From: Rahnella aceris
Lineage (GTDB): Bacteria; Pseudomonadota; Gammaproteobacteria; Enterobacterales; Enterobacteriaceae
Direction: 5' to 3'
Assembly: GCF_011684115.1 (NCBI RefSeq)
Contig: NZ_JAADJV010000001.1
Span: forward strand, 2,108,001-2,172,000
DNA: 64,000 nt
This document shows, piece after piece, positions 41,692-49,487 of the stretch (position 1 is the stretch's first letter; each line of letters opens with the position of its first letter). The notes beneath the pieces were generated by a model. That model was not told the origin of the DNA, did no database searches, and worked only from the letters and a program-made list of their open reading frames with translations. The position numbers were made by a program, and so were the translations under genes.

Positions 41692-43293
41692 TCAGGGACG
41701 TTTAACCAGAGACTGAGGCGGATATGTGCGTTTAGGCAAAATGGCGACCAGCAATATCAGGGAGAGTGCCAGCCCGATGATCACCATGTAAGCGTCCGAT
41801 ATTCCCAGCACCAGCGCCTGCTGTCTCACCCCTTGAGAAAACCGGGTGAGTATTTCTGTCGAAATCGCTGCGCCGCCGCTGTTCAGCGGGGCCAGAAAGC
41901 TGCTGTCGCCACCATATGGCTGTGAGAGCAGATAGCTCACGCTACCGGCGTGATTGAGCAAAACATTGGAATGGAATTGTTCGCGTTGGCTGACAAAAAC
42001 AGCCAGCAAAGAACCGCCCATCACGCTGCCCAAACCGCGGGTGGTGTTAAACATCGCGGAGGCAAAAGGCCCTTCCAGTGGCTGTACAACACTGGTTGCA
42101 CTCATCAGGATCGGCAGGACCGCCATCGGTTGTCCGAAAGCCTGCATAATCTGGATCAGATAGAAATTATCGCGCGCCCAGGCACCGGTAAGATGTGTTC
42201 CCCAGTAACAGGAAAAGCCCACCAACCCTAATCCGCAGACAAGCACCCAGCGGCTGTCTATCCAGCGCATGGTCAGCACAAAAGCGATCAACGGGGCGAG
42301 TAATAGCTGCGGTAAACCGATAGTCAGCGCCAGCGGTCCGACCTGTATGGCACGAAATCCGCCAACCTGCTCCATATAACTGGCGGGTAACGCGGAGCCC
42401 GATAAGAAGAGAAACATCAGAGCGAACAACGTGATTAAGCCGTGCGTCAGATTATGTCTTCTCAGCATTTGTAATTTGAACAATGGCAACGGGTGATACC
42501 ATTCGTTGACCAGGAAAACCGTCAGCAAGCCAAGCGCCGTGAAAAACATCAGCGTAATCAGCGGCGAACTGAACCAGTCGAGGCGTTCTCCCTGCTGCAA
42601 GGCCAGCACCAGCAGCGTTACTCCGCCCGTGCCAGTCAGCATGCCAACGACATCCATTTGCCGGAAACGCTCAAAACGCGGCGGATCCTGCGGCAGCCCG
42701 TGGGCAATCATCGCTACCGCCAGCAGACACGGTGGGATCACCTGCCAGAACACCCACTCCCAGCCGACATAATCGGTCCAGATGGCCGCCAGTGAAGTCG
42801 CCATATTTGGCCCGAAAGTCGCCGTCAGCGCATAAGCACTCAGCCCGTATAACTTGTATTGCGGCGGCATAAAACGCAGGGCGGACGTCATCAGTAACGG
42901 CGGCAAAGCACCACCGAACACGCCCTGAACTGCGCGCAGTGCAATGAATACCGGCAGATTTGGGGTGTACGGCAAAACAGCGGCAATAAGAACAAAACCC
43001 AGCGTGACGAACACGGTGAAACGACGCAGTGAAAAGGTCATGGCAAACCACGGTGCCAGCATCATTGCGGAGACTTCCGCCGCCTGATAGGCACCAATCA
43101 GCCATGAGCCCTCATCTGTGCTGATGCTGAGTGCGCCACGAACATCGGCAAGCGCAATGTCAGTAACACGGTCGTTAAGGCCAGAACACAATGAGGCGAT
43201 TAAAACCCCCAGTAACCCGATAACCAGCCTTAACGTAAAAGGGGGCGGCACGGGCAGTGCAGCAACAGGCGCCATTGTGATTGTCTGATTCAT
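41692..43293 (-). CDS. MFS transporter, DHA2 (14-TM) family
   Basis: Drug/proton antiporter of the EmrB type. 533 residues from MNQTITMAPVAALPV. Fourteen hydrophobic segments. Conserved LNDRVTDIALADVRGALSIS near TM1 and the EGSWLIGAYQAAEVSAMMLA stretch; motif C region GGALPPLLMTSALRF. The start at 43293 has GGAG upstream; the open frame continues 49 codons into the intergenic repeats and is rejected. Divergent from the IclR regulator gene with 248 bp between that holds direct repeats. It probably forms an exporter with the HlyD-type gene downstream. Confidence 0.93.
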   Translation of the reverse strand: MNQTITMAPVAALPVPPPFTLRLVIGLLGVLIASLCSGLNDRVTDIALADVRGALSISTDEGSWLIGAYQAAEVSAMMLAPWFAMTFSLRRFTVFVTLGFVLIAAVLPYTPNLPVFIALRAVQGVFGGALPPLLMTSALRFMPPQYKLYGLSAYALTATFGPNMATSLAAIWTDYVGWEWVFWQVIPPCLLAVAMIAHGLPQDPPRFERFRQMDVVGMLTGTGGVTLLVLALQQGERLDWFSSPLITLMFFTALGLLTVFLVNEWYHPLPLFKLQMLRRHNLTHGLITLFALMFLFLSGSALPASYMEQVGGFRAIQVGPLALTIGLPQLLLAPLIAFVLTMRWIDSRWVLVCGLGLVGFSCYWGTHLTGAWARDNFYLIQIMQAFGQPMAVLPILMSATSVVQPLEGPFASAMFNTTRGLGSVMGGSLLAVFVSQREQFHSNVLLNHAGSVSYLLSQPYGGDSSFLAPLNSGGAAISTEILTRFSQGVRQQALVLGISDAYMVIIGLALSLILLVAILPKRTYPPQSLVKRP

Positions 43294-43390
43294 CGTTAAC
43301 TCCACCGCTTTATCATGGCGGCGATAGGAAGAAGGCAGGTTTTGTGTCGCAGAAGTGCAAAATAAGCGACCTGCATCACAAATATTTCGA

Positions 43391-43456
43391 TGCATTGCAC
43401 CACATTGTGATACACACAGAAATACTATAATACGGTGCACTGTATTGCAATGTGAT
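43391..43456. promoter_or_regulatory. paired 21-bp direct repeats in the exporter-IclR intergenic region
   Basis: TGCATTGCACCACATTGTGAT (43391-43411, read without its last base to compare) and a second copy at 43436-43456 agree at 15 of 21 positions, start to start 45 bp. A TATAAT box (43426-43431) lies between them and a TTGTGA -35-like box lies in the first copy. The positions over -35 and the start site suggest a repressor site, possibly for the IclR-type protein. Confidence 0.6.
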
Positions 43457-43541
43457 TAAAAATTGTTTTTCACCCGTTGAGCCATTACATTGACCACTCA
43501 GGTTTATGGACAGGATCACGCACGGAGATAAAGGAGAAATC

Positions 43542-44336
43542 ATGGCTCAGGACAATCCGGCAGACGAAGAACGCAGCGGTGGGATTCAGGTGATCTCGCG
43601 GGCGGCCACCATACTCAATTCGCTGGGAAAACATCCGCAGGGAATGAGTCTCGGTGCCATTGCCAATGAAGTGGATTTACCACGTTCGACTGTGCAGCGC
43701 ATCGTCGCCGCACTGGCCGAAGAAGGGCTGGTTCGCTCAGAAGGTAGCGGAGGCGTACGGCTTGGCCCGACGCTTCTGAAACTCGTTTCAACGGTCCATA
43801 CCGATGTCATCGCCATCGCCTCCCCATTTCTGCGTCAGCTTTGCGACAACACACAGGAAACGGTGTCGCTCGGGCGGGCAAGTGGTCGGCAGATCGCCAA
43901 TATTCACAGCATTGTGGCCGAGCGGGAACTGCGCGTGGTGCCGCGCGTCGGCCTGAATCTGCCCATTTACAGCACATCGAGCGGCCGTGCCCTGCTGTCG
44001 CTAAAAACCGATGAAGAGATCCGCATTATTGTCGGGGATGTGCTGGAGCCCGCCACGGAAAATACCGTGCGTACCCTTGACTCACTGCTGGAAAAAATCG
44101 CCAGTGTGCGGGAAAGCGGAATTGCGATGGAAGAGGGAGAAACGGTAAACGGCGTTACCACGCTGGCTATCGCAATAGATACAATTTTAGGCCGTTACTC
44201 GGTATCGGTACTTTTCCCTACTGCCCGGCGGGCGGCCAAAGAGTCGCAAATCCGTGAAGCGTTGCTGGAATGCAAACATGCCCTGATTGGCGAAATTGGT
44301 AAATTGGATGAAACCCAGGTATCCGGTGGAAAATAA
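43542..44336 (+). CDS. IclR family transcriptional regulator
   Basis: 264 residues from MAQDNPADEERSG. N-terminal winged helix at about 18-80 (QVISRAATILNSLGKHPQGM, SLGAIANEVDLPRSTVQRIV) and the C-terminal IclR effector domain (DVIAIASPFLRQLCDNTQET, VGLNLPIYSTSSGRALLSLK, ESGIAMEEGETVNGVTTLAI). Likely represses the divergent exporter and perhaps itself. Ligand unknown. AAGGAG lies 6 bases before the chosen ATG; an in-frame ATG 12 codons earlier is less likely. The UspA gene follows 17 bp later, so the two are probably co-transcribed. Confidence 0.93.
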   Translation: MAQDNPADEERSGGIQVISRAATILNSLGKHPQGMSLGAIANEVDLPRSTVQRIVAALAEEGLVRSEGSGGVRLGPTLLKLVSTVHTDVIAIASPFLRQLCDNTQETVSLGRASGRQIANIHSIVAERELRVVPRVGLNLPIYSTSSGRALLSLKTDEEIRIIVGDVLEPATENTVRTLDSLLEKIASVRESGIAMEEGETVNGVTTLAIAIDTILGRYSVSVLFPTARRAAKESQIREALLECKHALIGEIGKLDETQVSGGK

Positions 44337-44353
44337 TAAAGAAAGGAATTGCC

Positions 44354-44800
44354 GTGTTTGATGTCATTTTGTTAGCCGTAGACGGCTCAAAGCAATCCCT
44401 TCTCGTGATTGATCTCGCCCGCCAGCTGGCAAAGGGACGAGCTTCAACGGTTTTCGTCACCTGCTGCATTGACGAGTCTTACGCACTGGAAAATAACGGC
44501 GATGTTCCCGGTGAAATTGTCAGCTACCCGCCAGCAGAAGAAGAGCAAAACACCGCACGCGCCGTGGTCGGGCATGCGCTGGAAATTTTGTCGCAAGCAG
44601 GGATCAATGCGAAAGGCAATCTGATCGTCGGTCCGGCCGGAGAAGCGCTGGTGGCTGAAGCTGAAAGAATCAATGCCTCGGTGATTGTCATCGGCCACCG
44701 TCAGCTTTCAGCGTTTGGACGGATGATGAAAGGCTCAGTCAGTGCGGAAGTGATCGCGGCCGCCCCCTGCCCGGTTATGGTTGAAGTTCGCGGTAATTAA
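44354..44800 (+). CDS. universal stress protein (UspA family)
   Basis: 148 residues starting at GTG with AAAGGA 6 bases upstream. One Usp domain: VILLAVDGSKQSLLVIDLARQLAK at the N-terminus, then the nucleotide motif VIVIGHRQLSAFGRMMKGSVSA, close to the ATP-binding G-2x-G-9x-G(S/T) pattern, and a terminal PCPVMVEV. Role in this locus unknown; its pairing with an IclR regulator and an exporter suggests a stress-linked regulon. A terminator follows 20 bases later. Confidence 0.88.
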   Translation: MFDVILLAVDGSKQSLLVIDLARQLAKGRASTVFVTCCIDESYALENNGDVPGEIVSYPPAEEEQNTARAVVGHALEILSQAGINAKGNLIVGPAGEALVAEAERINASVIVIGHRQLSAFGRMMKGSVSAEVIAAAPCPVMVEVRGN

Positions 44801-44820
44801 TATTTCTGATGCCAGACGAC

Positions 44821-44844
44821 AAAAAGCGCCCTCAGGCGCTTTTT
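44821..44844. terminator. terminator after the UspA-type gene
   Basis: Perfect 10-bp stem AAAAAGCGCC / GGCGCTTTTT with a 4-base loop, usable in both directions. Confidence 0.94.
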
Positions 44845-44877
44845 CAGACGGATAAAGAACAGCAATAACGAAGCGGA

Positions 44878-45138
44878 TTATTTAATGTTTATCAGTCCCA
44901 TGGATTTTGCCCAATCTGAGATGTGATCCCGATAAAAGAAAGTGATGTCCAGTTCCAGTGAACATTCCTTTGATGGCGTCACACTGCCTAAACACGGATA
45001 TTCCAGCGGACGATATTCAAAAAGGAAATCATCCATTTCCTCATCAGTCATCAACTTATCGCCTTCTATTTTATCCTGATAGAAATAGGCATCCAGCATC
45101 CAGGCGCGGTATTCAAAATCATTTTTAATCAATTGCAT
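44878..45138 (-). CDS. unrecognised small protein, paralogue of the 46759-47019 protein
   Basis: 86 residues from MQLIKNDFEYRAWMLDAYF. Acidic, no signal peptide or membrane segment. It aligns end to end with the protein at 46759: shared N-D/E-FEYR-W-MD, an acidic DDFLFEYRPLEYPC block (DDFIFDARPVAYPC in the other), then an FFY-KE/DHI-W-MG end. Function unknown. The Met at 45162 is also in frame, but the paralogue alignment and length favour 45138. Its promoter should lie in the gap at 45139-45537. Confidence 0.6.
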   Translation of the reverse strand: MQLIKNDFEYRAWMLDAYFYQDKIEGDKLMTDEEMDDFLFEYRPLEYPCLGSVTPSKECSLELDITFFYRDHISDWAKSMGLINIK

Positions 45139-45537
45139 AGGAATAATCTCGCTAAATGACATGTTACATATCTGACAGGGCTTTCCCCTGTATGACGGCC
45201 TGTTTCATCAGATATGTGTCGTATTCGAGCCATCCATTGCCGATTTCATAACAAGAAATTAACATATTAATGACCGTTAGCAAGCTGCAATTACTCTTAA
45301 AAAAGTTTTTTCCAAACTCACCTGCGCTCAATAGAATGAAAAAACATCTTTATATAATTCAAATAAATGAATCACATTATTTGCATTCATAAAGTAATTA
45401 ATTAGGAGAGAATTATTAATAGCGGGGGGAGAGAATGTGGAAGGAACAGAACTGACATTGGGGATGCTTTTGCATCGCCACTGCCAACCCTGTTCCCAAA
45501 ATCTTTAACGTCTGCCCTTCAACTCATCAAACTTTCG
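45139..45537. other. 399-bp gap between two minus-strand small genes
   Basis: AT-rich in its first two thirds. A small hairpin GATGC-TTTT-GCATC sits at 45463-45476 without a T-run. No coding sequence is supported on either strand. The start region of the downstream gene must be here. Confidence 0.4.
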
Positions 45538-45900
45538 TTACCAGCGGCCCGGAGGCGGACCTTCGCGCCAGTGTCCCGGAGGGCCATCACGCCAGTGCCC
45601 AGGAGGGCCATCGCGCCAGTAGCCGGGTGGCGGGCCTTCATGCCAGTGCTCATGATGCCAGTAGCGTGGCGGCGGCGGGGCCGGTTCGTAATAAACCCAG
45701 TGCCCGCGGCCTTCATCACGATAATGCTGGTCCCACCAACCCGGTGGACGCCAGTCACCACCATCCCAATAGTATCCGCGGTCGTCACGGTCTCCGATAT
45801 GCAGTGACAACCCTGGCATATTAACGCCAAGCTCGACGTTCGCCTGTGCGACAGCTGGCAAAGTTAGCAAAACGGCGAGAACTAAAATTAGTTTTTTCAT
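45538..45900 (-). CDS. DUF2502-type exported Trp/His/Pro-rich protein
   Basis: 120 residues from MKKLILVLAVLLTLP. Signal peptide with cleavage after QA (about 21). The mature N-terminus VELGVNMPGLSLHIGDRDDRGYYWDGGDWRPPGWW is the DUF2502 pattern seen in E. coli YpeC and relatives. The last 33 residues are tandem units of GPP(P)G-x-W-R-D/E, followed by G-x-W, about 8-9 residues each. Function unknown; periplasmic. The Met 12 codons further upstream in frame is not conserved. A terminator is not obvious behind it. Confidence 0.85.
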   Translation of the reverse strand: MKKLILVLAVLLTLPAVAQANVELGVNMPGLSLHIGDRDDRGYYWDGGDWRPPGWWDQHYRDEGRGHWVYYEPAPPPPRYWHHEHWHEGPPPGYWRDGPPGHWRDGPPGHWREGPPPGRW

Positions 45901-46103
45901 TGTGAACCTCACGACCTGCTTATCAGGTGGTGTCAAAGTACCCCCAGCTATCTTCCTGTTCTATAGGAATTTATCCCAAAAAAAAAACCCTTAACGTAAC
46001 CCTTACATTTGCGTCAATCCACCACCTCGTCCAACCAGGCGCAACGCTATGGCTGCAAAGGAAATTCAGTTCAACATTGCAAAGCCGTTATAAATGACAG
46101 ATA

Positions 46104-46127
46104 CAAAAAAACCGCCGAAGCGGTTTT
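46104..46127 (-). terminator. terminator of the small Cys-motif gene
   Basis: AAAACCGC / GCGGTTTT stem with a TTCG loop on the minus strand followed by seven T. It lies 26 bases after the stop of the 43-residue gene at 46153. Confidence 0.9.
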
Positions 46128-46152
46128 CTTTTTGCTGCTTTGTTGTGCAAAA

Positions 46153-46284
46153 TCAGATTTTGCAGCCTTCGCAGTCACTTTCGTCCTGAACGGCTTCAGG
46201 CACTTCTGCTGCTTTTTCAGCTGCTTTCACTTCGGCAGTTTCCAGTGCAGCATCAATGTCAAAATCAAAAATATCGTCGCTCAT
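46153..46284 (-). CDS. 43-residue acidic protein with C-terminal CxxC, too short for usual gene calls
   Basis: Starts MSDDIFDFDIDAALE with AAGGTG 7 bases before the ATG, and ends DCEGCKI. The middle is Ala/Glu/Lys-rich (AEVKAAEKAAEV), probably helical. A perfect TTCG-loop terminator follows the stop, and a TATACT-like -10 lies 30 bases before the start, so the unit looks like an independent gene. Function unknown. Support comes from translation signals and termination, not from recognised homology. Confidence 0.6.
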   Translation of the reverse strand: MSDDIFDFDIDAALETAEVKAAEKAAEVPEAVQDESDCEGCKI

Positions 46285-46469
46285 TATCATCACCTTAAAT
46301 GTTCAAAATCGCGTTCAGTATAAACGACAGCCCCTGCCAGGCGCCGGTTTTTTTGTGCCCTGCTGCCGCCGCATTTGCATAAAGTGCATCGGGAAACCAT
46401 AGTTATGGTGAATGCAACGGTGTAACAGAGACACCTTTATGAATATGAAATAAACACGAGGAGAACCGG

Positions 46470-46682
46470 ATGACGACGTCAAACATCAAAGCGTGGGCAA
46501 ATACCCGTGAAACCTCTCACGAAATCGCCGAGGCCATTTTCGAACTGGCGAATAACGACGAGACGCTGGCACAGAAAATCTGGGAAGAAGGTAACGACGA
46601 AGTATTGCCTATCGCGTTCGCCAAGACCAAAGAAGACCATTTGTTCTGGGGCGAAGAGAAAATTGATCGGCAAAATGTCTGA
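46470..46682 (+). CDS. yccJ: YccJ family protein
   Basis: 70 residues. Clear match to E. coli Ycc[39 protein letters not shown] and [13 protein letters not shown]. Function unknown; in E. coli it lies beside wrbA and is expressed in stationary phase. AGGAGA precedes the start. Its E. coli neighbour is not present here, so the locus differs. Confidence 0.92.
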   Translation: MTTSNIKAWANTRETSHEIAEAIFELANNDETLAQKIWEEGNDEVLPIAFAKTKEDHLFWGEEKIDRQNV

Positions 46683-46758
46683 TAGCCACAGCGTGAACGG
46701 CTGACGCTCAGCCCTGAGTCAGACTTAGGGCTGAATCTGCATTAAACCGGCCTGGCAG

Positions 46759-47019
46759 TTAGCTGTCGAAGCCAAATCCCATTTTATGCGCCCACTCAAA
46801 GATTTGCTCTTTGTAGAAAAAACGCGGCTCACACACCCCCGGTTCGCCTGGTGTCTGGATCATCACAGCCACGCACGGATAAGCCACCGGACGGGCGTCA
46901 AAGATAAAGTCATCCACTTCCTGATCGGCAAACTCAGAGGTTTCGCCTACCGCACTCGCCTGGAATATTTCATCCATTATCCACTGACGGTATTCAAATT
47001 CGTTGCTGATAAATTTCAT
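46759..47019 (-). CDS. unrecognised small protein, paralogue of the 44878-45138 protein
   Basis: 86 residues from MKFISNEFEYRQWIMDEIF. Same layout as its paralogue: FEYR-W near the start, an acidic VDDFIFDARPVAYPCVAVM block, then FFYKEQIFEWAHKMGFGFD. No signal peptide, no membrane segment. A second ATG directly upstream (47022) is too close to AGAGG; the chosen one has 6-base spacing and gives the same length as the paralogue. Probably cotranscribed with the 47071 gene, 51 bp upstream of it. Confidence 0.65.
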   Translation of the reverse strand: MKFISNEFEYRQWIMDEIFQASAVGETSEFADQEVDDFIFDARPVAYPCVAVMIQTPGEPGVCEPRFFYKEQIFEWAHKMGFGFDS

Positions 47020-47070
47020 CATTTACCTCTGCCTGGCTTTTACTCTGCTTGCGGTCATTGCCGGGTTAAA

Positions 47071-47346
47071 TCAATGGTGTAAGGCGTCGCCGCCACAGCA
47101 AGGGCACACTTCGGCGCGCGTTACCGACATTTGCGCACTGCCGTCGGAGTCCCATTCTACTCTCAACGGTTTGCCGTTATCGTGTACGACTTTGATGAAA
47201 CGATCAAAATGTGCAGCCTGCCCGGTCATCGTTTCGGTGACTAACAGTTCATCGCCAGCATAAATACGTGCAGTAGCTTGCGTGTCCTGCTTTTCGCCCG
47301 AAATGATTTTGTGCAGATGGTGAATGGTAAGTTTGATTCGTTCCAC
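47071..47346 (-). CDS. unrecognised small protein with CPCCGG motif
   Basis: 91 residues starting at GTG with AGGAG 6 bases upstream. N-terminal IKLTIHHLHKIISGEKQD, then TARIYAGDELLVTETMTGQA and a C-terminal CPCCGGDALHH, likely a metal or disulfide site. The order of strands resembles a small beta protein. Not recognised. Same strand as the paralogous 46759 gene and ylaC. Confidence 0.6.
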   Translation of the reverse strand: MERIKLTIHHLHKIISGEKQDTQATARIYAGDELLVTETMTGQAAHFDRFIKVVHDNGKPLRVEWDSDGSAQMSVTRAEVCPCCGGDALHH

Positions 47347-47470
47347 TATAGCTCCTGTCACGGCTCAACATCATTTTCTCGTTTAAACACATTCACGAAA
47401 ATGATGCCCAGCCGCTATTTTATCAGAGCATGCAGGGTAACGTCATGGCCTGATGCCATGTTTAGAGGGG

Positions 47471-47980
47471 TTAAGAGTGAGCTAACTGTGCTGTTCCGGT
47501 GCTATCTGGCAAATGGCGTTCCAGCCGGGCCAGATCGTAAACATCATAGAAATCCACAAAACCTTTATGTCGGACAATGGATTCAATGCGGTTTTTGATG
47601 TGCTCGCTGACATCAGGGGCGCTGAGTATTTGCTTCACGGCATCAGCAGAAAGCTCGCGGCTGAAATACCATTCGCCGTTATAACAAACGCGTAAATCAA
47701 GCACCCCGATATCTTCGTAGCGATAAACTGGCTTAATTTCCAGCAACAGCATCGCGGACATAAAGATCAGGAAAGCCGTAAATCCGATAAACCAGCCGAG
47801 CCCCATATAAGGTGAAACGTACATGACGATGCCCACGGCGATATACCCGACCAGCATAGCCAGACATAACCAGGGATGGTTTATAAAGAACTCAGCATTG
47901 ATCCGCGCTTTACCATCGCGCCCTTCCTGACGATTGATGCGATCAATTTCACTGTTTAATACGTTTTTGATTACGTCCAT
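47471..47980 (-). CDS. ylaC: YlaC family inner-membrane protein
   Basis: 169 residues from MDVIKNVLNSEIDRINRQEG. Two hydrophobic segments (about 39-58 and 64-84), then a cytoplasmic domain starting YRYEDIGVLDLRVCYNGEWYF, close to E. coli YlaC, and ending SFYD-like DFYDVYDLARLE. Function unknown. The open frame goes 11 codons further; GAGG just before the chosen ATG supports it. Confidence 0.9.
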   Translation of the reverse strand: MDVIKNVLNSEIDRINRQEGRDGKARINAEFFINHPWLCLAMLVGYIAVGIVMYVSPYMGLGWFIGFTAFLIFMSAMLLLEIKPVYRYEDIGVLDLRVCYNGEWYFSRELSADAVKQILSAPDVSEHIKNRIESIVRHKGFVDFYDVYDLARLERHLPDSTGTAQLAHS

Positions 47981-48157
47981 CTCATACCTCATTGCGTCAC
48001 GACTATAATGCAATCTGATTACATAATTTTATCACGACAACTGTTATAGCGCGTAGAGCAGTTCACCGCCGTTAATCGGTAAACTGTTATAGTTTGGTAT
48101 TTGCACCTTACTCAACATGGAACCCGTTCAATGCATGTCAGATAAAAGGAGATCATC

Positions 48158-48634
48158 GTGGCATTATTAATTGTAGAGAGACCGGCCAAAAAGCTGGTGA
48201 GCTACCGGGTGGTTGGCCCCTATCAGGAGTCAATCCACAGTGGTTTTCAGCAACTGATGAAATGGGCTGTACGGCATCATCAGCCGCAAAACGAATGGCT
48301 GACGTGGTTTCATGATAATCCTGACACCACACCGGCAGAAGCTTTACGTGCTGATCCGTCGGTGTGTGTAGCCGATAATTTTATTCTCGATGATGCAGAA
48401 GGACTGGCGTTGCAAACGCTGCCGGGAGGCACGTATGCGGCGTATCACACCACGATCACAGACGGCAATTTTGAAAAGGCCTGGCGGGAATTCTACAGCC
48501 AGCTGCTGGCCAGTACGAGCTATCGCCCGGACGGAAAAGCGTGCTTTGAGCACTATCTCAGCGACGGCTCCAAAAATGGCATATGGGAAGTGGTTTTTTA
48601 TCAGTCGGTCGAAAAAATCCCGGCAATCCGCTGA
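48158..48634 (+). CDS. sbmC: DNA gyrase inhibitor SbmC (GyrI family)
   Basis: 158 residues, GTG start with AAGGAG 6 bases before. GyrI-like fold, second half of AraC-type effector domains: RVVGPYQESIHSGFQQLMKWA, DNPDTTPAEALRADPSVCVA, LPGGTYAAYHTTI, and KACFEHYLSDG. In E. coli SbmC binds gyrase and protects from microcin B17, and is SOS and growth-phase regulated. I see no LexA consensus upstream here. Ends 4 bp from convergent deoR. Confidence 0.9.
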   Translation: MALLIVERPAKKLVSYRVVGPYQESIHSGFQQLMKWAVRHHQPQNEWLTWFHDNPDTTPAEALRADPSVCVADNFILDDAEGLALQTLPGGTYAAYHTTITDGNFEKAWREFYSQLLASTSYRPDGKACFEHYLSDGSKNGIWEVVFYQSVEKIPAIR

Positions 48635-48638
48635 AGTG

Positions 48639-49403
48639 TTAAACCAGCAGCGGAATGTCGGAGAGCTCGCAGAAATCGACATAAGCCTGTGGTGGTTCAG
48701 CGTCGCTGACCACCACATTAAAACGCGCAAGCGGCGCGATGGCTGCGGGCCTGACCTGATCAAATTTGCTGCTGTCAGCGACGAGAATGCTCTGCGCTGA
48801 GCGTTCTATGGCCTGATGTTTCATCAGTAATTCATCAAAATTAAAGCAGGTCACACCGTGTTCAATACTGACGCCCGCAGCGGAAATAAAGGCTTTCGCC
48901 GGGCGGATAAAGTCGAGTTCACTGCTGCGCCCGATAGGCGTAAAAATACTGTTACTGGATTTAAACGCACCGCCGCACAAGATGACTTCACAGTGAGGTT
49001 TATCCTGCAGCGCCAGAAACGTATTGAGCGAGTAACAAATGGCCGTAAATACCCGGTTATCGGCAATGCTTTCAATCACATAAGGCATTGTCGTGCCACA
49101 GTCAAAAAATACCGTATCGTTATCCTGAATAAGACTGGCTGCGCGGGCAGCGAGACGTTGTTTCTCTGCAACATGGCGGGTTTTCTGTTCACTGATAAAG
49201 TAGTGCGTCGCCGGATTATTCTTCGGATCAATCACAATATAACCGCCGAGTAAAATTACCGGTGCGGGTGCTGCGCTGAGATCACGGCGGACAGTCATTT
49301 CCGAAACATTGAGCAGTAAAGACGCTTCTTTAAGGTGAATTTTGTCGGTCTTTTTTAATGCCAGCAACAGACGCTGAATCCTGTCTTCACGCTTATTTTC
49401 CAT
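48639..49403 (-). CDS. deoR: deoxyribose operon repressor
   Basis: 254 residues from MENKREDRIQRLLLALKK. N-terminal HTH (IHLKEASLLLNVSEMTVRRDL) and a sugar-phosphate-sensing domain with FFDCGTTMPYVIE and ICYSLNTFLALQDKPHCEVILCGG, typical of DeoR. It represses deo genes for nucleoside breakdown in E. coli, released by deoxyribose-5-phosphate. No deo genes lie nearby, as in E. coli. The open frame extends 20 codons upstream; homology favours 49403. Convergent with sbmC. Confidence 0.93.
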   Translation of the reverse strand: MENKREDRIQRLLLALKKTDKIHLKEASLLLNVSEMTVRRDLSAAPAPVILLGGYIVIDPKNNPATHYFISEQKTRHVAEKQRLAARAASLIQDNDTVFFDCGTTMPYVIESIADNRVFTAICYSLNTFLALQDKPHCEVILCGGAFKSSNSIFTPIGRSSELDFIRPAKAFISAAGVSIEHGVTCFNFDELLMKHQAIERSAQSILVADSSKFDQVRPAAIAPLARFNVVVSDAEPPQAYVDFCELSDIPLLV

Positions 49404-49487
49404 GATGTTATCCCGTGCCTTCCCGGTTCGCAGCCGCTCACTATACCGTTGCCCGTCAGTCACCGCAAACCCCGGTAACGCCTGACA

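Noticed and set aside
43294..43440. 49-codon N-terminal extension of the DHA2 transporter
   Set aside because: It runs through the direct-repeat promoter region. The MNQTITMAP start has GGAG and fits the family N-terminus.
48014..48157. Possible LexA box before sbmC (SOS-controlled in E. coli)
   Set aside because: CTGTTATAG occurs twice, but no copy has the matching ACAG half at the right distance.
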